From assembly GCF_000388065.1 (NCBI RefSeq), contig NW_009242976.1, positions 1,545,630 through 1,572,945 on the forward strand: a DNA stretch of 27,316 nucleotides. The letters run 5' to 3'. This document shows, piece by piece, positions 20,907 through 27,316 of the stretch. The notes beneath the pieces were generated by a model. The model was not told the origin of the DNA and did no database searches. It was given only the letters and a program-made list of their open reading frames with translations. Both the position numbers and the translations under genes were made by a program. Position 1 is the first letter of the stretch; each line of letters opens with the position of its first letter. Origin of the DNA: Fonticula alba (taxonomy: Eukaryota > Opisthokonta > Rotosphaerida > Fonticulaceae).

Positions 20907-21508
20907 TGGATGGGGAGAAAAAGAAGGAGAGAGAGAGGGGGGGGGGGGGGAGGGGGGGGGACGGCCATGCACCCGCCAATACGAGGCGCCCCCGGTGTCG
21001 GTGGGCTTTTCTCGGCATTTGATCCCCGGCCCCCTTTCCTCGGCCCCTCGTCCTCTGTATGGTCGGACGATCAGTCGCATCTAACTTGGGCAGGGGCCCC
21101 GGGCGGGCGCGCAAGGGGGGAGAGCGAGAGGTGGACTGGTGCGGCCCGCTGTGCGGGGGAACATTGTTGTGCGCGCTCTGTTGCGTGCGGGCCGACGTAC
21201 CGAGCGCCGGCAGACGGTTCGTGACACGATCATGTGTGGAGTTGCAGTTAATGCGGTGCTCCCTGGCCGGGGCGGCGATAGTTAAGGCCTGGGGCCATTT
21301 AGCTGGCCGATCACTTCCCAGGGACCACGCCGAGCAATCGCCCCCCGCACCCGCCCTTGCATGCCCCCTCCCCCCCTCCCCCCCCCCCCCCCCCCCCCTC
21401 CCGCCTCCCCTCCCTGCTCCACTCTCGCACCTGAACCTTTTTTTCTCTCTTTCCCCCCCTCTTCCCCTCTCGGGAGCAAACAAGAAAGGCCCCCTGCTGT
21501 CTCGCGCT
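20907..21508. promoter_or_regulatory. Divergent promoter region between the MED4-like and U11/U12-35K genes
   Basis: About 600 bases separate the two start codons. Each gene has a pyrimidine tract on its own sense strand: plus-strand purines at 20908-20962 for the minus gene and plus-strand pyrimidines at 21361-21476 for the plus gene. The middle is less biased and holds two GTTAA motifs at 21247 and 21281, similar to those in the other divergent region. No TATA box is obvious. Confidence 0.5.
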
Positions 21509-22494
21509 ATGGATCGCGGCCGATCGTCATCCAACATCCGCCAGTATGATCCCCTACTGGCGGGGGCACCTACTGGGCAAGCGGTGCTCTACCATGACCG
21601 GGGGCTGATCCGCGCGGCACAGGCACGGCCGATGCATCGGAAGCACTTGCGTGAGCTGCGATTCCCTCCGGCGCCGGAACAGCCGCCAGGGGAGGCCCCT
21701 TTGTCCCGGCGCGTGGCGGTCCGGTCGCCTGTGACCTCGGCCCTGACGCCAGGTGACTTTGGGCTGTCAGCCGAGGCGCCGGCCCCGGCCCCGGTATGCG
21801 CCCCTCCGCCACCATCACCGGCCCCCCCTCCACGGCGCCGGGATCCCACCCCCGACGACGCGGCCAATGCGGCGCACATCCTCCACACGAAGAGTCTCTT
21901 CCTTGGCCGGCTGGTCCCTGCATTGGACACCTTCGACCTGGAGGGGTTCCTTACGGCTGCCGCCGGCCCGGTGGAGCATCTTGACCGGGTGGTGGACCAG
22001 CGTGCGTACATTGCGACGGCCTTCTGCCTGGCTCTGGCCTTGCCCTTACGTGCTTTTTGTCCGCCACTCCCTCTCCCGCCCTCTCGGCGCACATCCCCCC
22101 CCCCTCGCCCTCCTCCGCATGCCCGACAGGCGATGGGTCCCTCCGGCCGTATGCTTTCGTCACATTTCGCTACGCCCACCATCGGGACCGGCTATACCAC
22201 GCAGCGGACGCCGGGTCCGGGCTGCTTCCCCTGGGCAACGGCTTTTCCATCTTGGTGGATGCGGTGCGCGGGGCCGGGCCCCGTATGGAAGCCCCGGTCG
22301 AGGGCTGCCCTGGCCGCCGGCGTACCCGGCTGGCGGACACCCTGATGCCGGGCTGGGTGCCACGACGCCTGGGTGGCGGTCTCGGGGGGCGCATCCAGAG
22401 CGGGCAACTGCGCTTTGGCGGCCGGACAACGCCTTTCCGCTCGGGCCCGGTGGCGCCCCGACGGGGGCCCCCCTTCCGCACTCGCCCGCGCTAG
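21509..22494 (+). CDS. SNRNP35: U11/U12 small nuclear ribonucleoprotein 35 kDa protein (minor spliceosome)
   Basis: Two exons, 21509-22001 and 22130-22494; 285 residues. The N-terminus has QYDPLLAG at about 12-19, matching the EYDPLKAG block of the human 35K protein. A Pro-rich insert of about 60 residues follows. The RRM has RNP2 LFLGRL at 130-135 and RNP1 RPYAFVTF at 170-177; the intron interrupts it between them. Immediately after comes GWVPRRLGGGLGG (239-251) and SGQLRFGGR (255-263). The first block is shared with U1-70K, but the second and the N-terminal block are specific to U11/U12-35K. The family binds U11 snRNA and helps recognise 5' splice sites of U12-type introns in the nucleus. 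The tail ends 22 residues after the motif, so the Arg/Glu-rich extension of the human protein is missing. Codon choice is less G/C-extreme than in the secreted-protein and myosin genes. Confidence 0.92.
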
Positions 22495-22515
22495 TGCCGG
22501 TGCACCCGAGCCCAT

Positions 22516-22539
22516 GGTCTTTATCGGTGTATTGTCTCA
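22516..22539 (-). promoter_or_regulatory. Shared 3' flank element, copy 2
   Basis: Sits in the 60-base gap between the convergent U11/U12-35K and F-box genes, 21 bases past the stop of the former and 15 past the stop of the latter. On the minus strand it begins TGAGACAATACACC and ends GATAAAGACC. It is nearly identical to the copy at 19410-19433. Confidence 0.5.
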
Positions 22540-22554
22540 AGGAAGGGGGCTGCC

Positions 22555-25500
22555 CTACACGCGCAGGGCAGCTGGACGGCCGGCCGCCGGGTCTGGTCCT
22601 CCGCCACCTGGCACGACATCCGGGTAGCCGAAGTCCAGGAGAATGCGGCGACGCAGGGCCGGCTCTAGGTCCGCGGTGTAGGAGATCACTCGGCCATCCC
22701 GGCCGGCGCTTACCAGGAAGGTGTCCCCATCAGGCCCGGCCCCCAGGCCCAGGTCGGCAAGCTGTGCCATACAGGCGTCCGGCAGCAGATGCCCGATGGG
22801 TGTCGGGGTGGCGACACTGGCGGGGGCGCTTCTGGCAGCGACAGAAGCAGCGGCCGCAGCGGCCGCCGTGGTGGTGGTATTGGTATTGGCAGCGGTGGCA
22901 GCCGGCCATCCTGGTGACTGGTCCGTTGGCCACCCTGCCGGCACCGACTGGGCCGGCGCCGGGATGGCTGCCAAGGCGGCTGTCCCCGGGAGGGTGCCAT
23001 TCTCCGCTGGGCCGCACCGCCGGCGCCGGCGCCGGCGAGCATCGGCCTCCGGCGAGGAACGGGGCGTGTTGGGCCCGGCGGCCGGGCGCTTGGCGTCCAT
23101 CCCCGAGCCGGGGGCCCGGCGCCGAGTGGCCGCCAGCAGCGGGCTTGCCAGGTGCTTGAGCCCGGTGACCACATGCCCGTGAGACTCCCAGCTGTATGCC
23201 ACTTGTGGGGCAGGCTGGCGGCTGGGATCGGCCAGGGATACGGCCAGGCGCCCGGGAGAATTGGCGCCAGCCACTCGGGCTGACAGCAGGCTACGCAGCT
23301 CATAGGTATATACCCGGCCGTCGGAGCCCCCGAGGAAGAGGAGTCGCGCGTCGGCCTCACGACCGGCGGCCGCCGCGGCACTGGCCTCATCCTCGCCTCC
23401 GTTGGGGGTGCAGGGCTCTGTCTCGGCCCCGGGGCGGATCTCATCGACCAGGAGCAGCGAATGCTCGGTCAGTGGGGTGGTGGCGATGCTTTTGGCCCAC
23501 ACGCCCTCCGGGAGGGTGATTTCCAGGAGCGGGCTGTCAGCCAACCGGGCGCTCGGGTCGGCGGGGTTGACAACTGCGCCCATGTGCAGGAAGGGTGTCA
23601 GTAAGAGCCGACATGTGTGACTTCCCTCCTCCCGTCCAGGAGGGAGGGGGGGGCGGAGCAGGAACGGCACGGGCGAAAGGGCGCGCTTTTCGCCGGGCCC
23701 CGGGGAAAGACCGCGAAGAGGATCACAGGCCACCACAACGCACAGACCACCTTGCCGCAGGACAGCGAGCAGGCCACCAGGGAAAAGGCGCTGACCGACA
23801 CGCCTGGGACCTCGCACAGGGTCACCACCGGCGAGGCGAACAGCCATACCGCCAGCTCGGTCGGGGCGGTTTCCTCCTCCGGGTGCAAGCGCCAGAGGCG
23901 CACGCTCCGGTCGAATGAGCACGTCATGACCAGTGGCAGGCCGCCATGCGAGTATGCCGCGCGGATGGCCGCCGGGATGGACCGCTCCCCGGGGACAAGG
24001 CCCTGCTGCTGTGAAACATACTCCGGGGCAAACAGCTCCAAGGTGGCCGGGAACCGCAGGAACACCGAACAGTAGATGTCCGACGCGTGCCCCGCAAGCT
24101 GGTGGGCGACGGCAGGGGCACGGAGGGCAGCGAAGGGCACGGGCGATGAGATGGCCCGAGGAGGGGACCGGGGGGGGGGGGGGCAGGGGGGCGGCCACAT
24201 GCGACCGTGGGTCCGGCATGGGCGAGGGGCACAGGAGGCGGGCGTACGGTGCAAAGCTGGCGCAGTTCGGGCGTGCTGGTCCGGCCAGCGGCCGACACGG
24301 TCCAAATGTGGACCATGGTATCGAAGCCGCCGGTGGCGATGAGGACATCCACGCCGCCGGACCGGGCCGTGTCGAGACCGGCGGTTTCCGGCCGCGTCCA
24401 TGAGCCGATGGTCACCAGCGGGCCCTCGTGGGCCGGAAGGGCGACATGGGCCGGTGATCCGCCGAGCGCCAAGGCCGGGAAGAGATCCCGGCCGGGGGCG
24501 GCGGCTGGCCCGGGGTGCGCCGAGCTGGCCGCCGGCAGGAGCCACGTGTAGGTGACGGACAGCCAGCCGTGCGAGTCGCCGGTCAGGGCGATGCTCCGCC
24601 CTGCGGCCGGCTCATTCGCCGGGGCCGAGGCGGATGCCCCCCGATCGAGAGACACCAACCGCACGGCCAGGCAGGGCCCGCGAGTGGGAATGCTCCCGCC
24701 ACGAGCCGGCGCCCGGCGCAGTGGCAGCGCCAGCACCTGGCCGGCGGGTGTCGGTGCCGCGGCCGGCGGCGGCGGCGGCGGCGGCGGCGACTGGTCGCGA
24801 CCCGCGCGCGCGGCCTGGGGCGACAAGATCAGTGACAGCTTGTCGCCCAGCTGGCGGAAGAAGGCCAGCGCCGGGCGCACACTCTCGGGCCGAGGCATGC
24901 CCTCCTCCAGGGCGGGCAGCGGCGGAGCCGGGGGGACATCGCCCGGGGCCTGGGGCTGGGCCTCATCGATGGGGGGGCCGCCGGCGGCCACCGGCGACAT
25001 GCCCAGATCGTCGGTGGAGTTGGGCCCCGTCGGCCCGGGGCCTGGCGGCGCAGCGGGGCTGGCAGGCGGCCCCGTGTCGAACCAGCTAAGCAGACGCCGA
25101 ATGCCCGGGGGGACGTTGGAGGGCCCCTCGGCCTGGGAGGCCGGGGTGGCCGAGGCAAGGGGTGCTGTGGCTGCGGCCGGGGCAACGCCGGCAGCGGCAT
25201 CTGATCCGGCCGGCGAGATGCCCTCGGGCGTGGGCGGCACCACGCGGCCCGGGCTGGCCTTCGCCTCGCGCTGGCATGTGGCCACGGCAGTGGCGTCGAT
25301 CGTTCCGCCGGCCGACTTGGCCAGGTGCCGGAGAATTGGCGAGTCCGGCAGGGTGATCTGGCTGAGGAGAACCCCCTCTTCGGGGTCCAGGCCGGGAGTC
25401 GGATCGCCGAGGTCCATCCGACTGACCAGGATCGCGCGGCTGTCCTTGGCTGCGACGAGTATCCACCCTGCGTCGACGTCGAGATCGAACAGGTCCACCG

Positions 25501-26264
25501 GGTCGGGGCGGGTGTCGGGACTGTCCTCGCGGTGGGTCTCCGGTGGCACACTGAGCGGCCCGGGGGCCAGGCACGAGGAGGCATCTTTCGGGTGAATGCC
25601 AGGAGCCGGGTGAGTTAGTGCGAGGGCAGGGAGCGGGGCGGCATGACAATGGGGTGATGCACATGTGTGCGTGTGCATGTGTGCGTGTGCATGTGTGCAT
25701 GTGTGCATGTGTGCGTGTGCGTGAATGAGGCAGCGGACAGCGAAGAGGCAGAGGAGGATGAAGAGCGAGCACAGGGCGCAGAGGGCCGAGGCAAGCGGGA
25801 ACATCGCGCGCACCGGACTCGGGTGTGGGAAGTAGGGCCGTGGCCGCCTGGCCGGCGAGCAGGCCGCGCAGGGCAGCCCGCTGCCCGGCCTGGCGGACAA
25901 GGAAGTAGTTGGCCTGCGCCAGACCAAAGCGAAAAGCCAGGCTGCGGTGGCAGTGCTCCATGTACACAAAGCGCCACAGGTTGAAGGGTCGCGGGGGCCG
26001 GTCGCGCGGGGCGCTGAGATCATTGCGCCAGATGTTGACGTCGCATTGGTCGAGCTCCGGCGCAAGCCAGCCCTGGCGAGCGCAATGGGCACGCCAAAGG
26101 ACCGGGTCATCTTGACAAGCCACGCGCCAGCGTTCACTGACCCCGGCGCAGGCCAGCAAGTCGGCCACCGGCAGGTGGAGGAGCACGCGACGAAAGAGGT
26201 CTGCCGGCAGGACCACAGCCGGGTCGGTGCACGGTTGTCGGAGAGGCGAGGGGGCTGGTGTCAT
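22555..26264 (-). CDS. F-box/WD40 repeat protein, putative SCF ubiquitin ligase receptor
   Basis: Four exons on the minus strand: 26264-25814, 25584-24248, 24098-23744, 23573-22555; 1053 residues. The F-box is at about 19-60 (LPADLFRRVLLHLPVADLLACAGVSERWR ending in LWR). The rest is a WD40-type propeller whose blades are split by long Pro/Ala-rich inserts. Recognisable blades: LFDLDVDAGWILVAAKDS early in exon 2; LIATGGFDTMVHIWTV at its end; LAGHASDIYCSVF ... VMTCSFDRSVRLWRL in exon 3; LLFLGGSDGRVYTYEL and FLVSAGRDGRVISY in exon 4. Joining exons 3 and 4 at gtgcgt restores the strand VACSLSCGKVVFVNP, which supports the model. Family members use the F-box to bind Skp1 and the propeller to bind substrates for ubiquitination. 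A specific orthologue is not recognised. Intron 1 ends in an unusual AAG acceptor. Confidence 0.85.
25660..25723. repeat. Interrupted TG/CATG repeat in intron 1 of the F-box gene
   Basis: Alternating tgtgcgtgtgcatg units make an imperfect GT-rich repeat wholly within the intron. The coding strand reads CA. An ACTAAC branch-point-like sequence lies further downstream on the coding strand (plus about 25614-25619). Confidence 0.85.
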
Positions 26265-26752
26265 GTCGCGGGAGCCGCGCACCGGCTGGTCATCGGAAGG
26301 GCGCGATGCGACGATAGGGCGATAGGGGGCGGGAGAGGGGAAGGAGAGAGAGAGAGAGAGAGAGAGACCGAGGGAAAGCTAGTGAGCTGGGACGGGCGGG
26401 AGGATGTTGGCGGAGAAGGAGGTGGATGATGACATGAAGTCTGTCTGCCGGGGAGGGGGGGGGGAGGGTGGGAGTATGTCGCTGCCACTTGTTCTCGGAG
26501 CCTTGGTCATGTTGTCGGCGGCCATGGGGCCGGGCGGAGGCACTGCCGGATCTATGGCGCTGCTGAGGGCGGTGAACAGGAAGGTCCGCTAGCGCCGGGT
26601 TGGATGTCAGATCGCGAATGAGGGCAGCGAGCGGGGGAGATCTTCGCCTCGCGGGGGTCCGAACGGGAGCCAAGCAAGCGTCCGCGGTCCTGTAAGAGGG
26701 GCAGATCGCCAGCAGCCTGGGGCCGTTGCAACGCACAAAGATCGGGAAAACC

Positions 26753-26795
<43 letters not shown>

Positions 26796-27316
26796 GGGCG
26801 GGTCAGCAATTGAGACCCCCTTGTCCCGGACGGCAGACGGACAGAGCATCGGAAGGGGGCGGGCCAGCAGCACAGTGTGCCCGTCGCAACCGGCTTATTT
26901 TCCGGCAGGTTGAGCAGGGACCCGCACGATCGGCACAGATCGCGCCCCGGGACCCCCGCTAAAAGGCCGGGGCCGCATGAAAATGCCACCCACAGCCACG
27001 TACGGGGGGGGGGGGCAGGGAGTGCAGTGGAGTGGAACATTAGCGGCGCGCCCCCCCCCCCCCCTCTCCGGAAGGCCGCCAGGTCCAACGGCCAGTCCTG
27101 CGAGGACCTGGGTGGTGCGGCGACGAGGTCACGAACACCCAGAGCCTTCCGGTGCCCCGGCCAGCGGCAGGGTGAAGTCCCGACAAGAGACTCCCCCGCC
27201 ACTTAGCTCCCAGTGATGTGCTCGCTCGCCCAAAGGAGCTGGCAGCGCCCATATGATGGACAGCTGCTCCAAACACATGTCTATATTGCCCCTCTGCTCT
27301 GCGCGAGAGGGGGGGG
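26265..27316. other. 5' flank of the F-box gene, gene-free to the window edge
   Basis: On the coding strand of the F-box gene a (CT)n tract (plus-strand GA, 26344-26367) lies about 80 bases before its start. A second GA run is at about 26755-26792. Short frames here, including a 62-codon plus-strand frame at 26404-26592, show no recognisable domain. G and C runs lie at about 27005-27014 and 27050-27064, and a small AT-richer patch (gtctatattg) at about 27279. No gene is supported. Confidence 0.5.

Noticed and set aside
26404-26592. A 62-codon plus-strand frame with a hydrophobic stretch
   Set aside because: It lies in the 5' flank of the F-box gene on the opposite strand, contains a poly-Gly run from a G tract, and has no recognisable partner or domain.
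27216-27290. Slight resemblance to the start of U6 snRNA (gtgctcgct ... catat)
   Set aside because: No ACAGAGA box or U-rich terminator follows, so it is a chance similarity.

Overview
The window is GC-rich nuclear DNA from a eukaryote. It holds seven protein-coding genes, six of them split by short spliceosomal introns (15 in total), and is littered with poly-C/poly-G runs and CT, GA, GT and GC microsatellites. The gene content (a class VI-like myosin, a U11/U12 snRNP 35K protein, a Cas1p-type acyltransferase, a secreted SNNR protein of a type found in free-living protists) and the extreme GC bias suggest a unicellular amoeboid opisthokont relative. A nucleariid such as Fonticula alba is my best guess, but this is inference and not shown by the sequence alone. 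No rRNA, tRNA, transposon or CRISPR array was recognised.

Layout, left to right: (1) 74-2212 +, an intronless cysteine-rich secreted or type I membrane protein. (2) 2213-4169, a gene-free, microsatellite-rich stretch. (3) 4170-7233 +, a six-exon zinc-ribbon/short-chain dehydrogenase. (4) 7532-10156 -, a two-exon polytopic Cas1p-domain O-acetyltransferase candidate. (5) 10157-13791, a 3.6 kb divergent intergenic region. (6) 13792-19013 +, a four-exon myosin with a class VI-like motor, coiled coil and PH domain; intron 1 contains a 128-base assembly gap. (7) 19431-20906 -, a three-exon low-complexity protein with a MED4-like C-terminal signature. (8) 21509-22494 +, a two-exon U11/U12-35K protein of the minor spliceosome. 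(9) 22555-26264 -, a four-exon F-box/WD40 protein. (10) 26265-27316, gene-free flank.

From the second gene onward the genes alternate in orientation, giving three convergent 3' gaps (298, 417 and 60 bp) and two divergent promoter regions (3.6 kb and 0.6 kb). No operon or pathway cluster is apparent; this looks like an ordinary collection of housekeeping genes. The most unusual signals lie in the gene-expression machinery. Fourteen of the 15 introns I reconstruct begin GT(A/G)CG(C/T), with none of the usual GTRAGT type. Poly-C commonly stands in for the usual poly-U tract. Every start codon is preceded by a sense-strand pyrimidine tract. A shared element recurs in the convergent 3' gaps. A minor-spliceosome 5'-splice-site protein is encoded in the same window, although none of the 15 introns looks U12-type.
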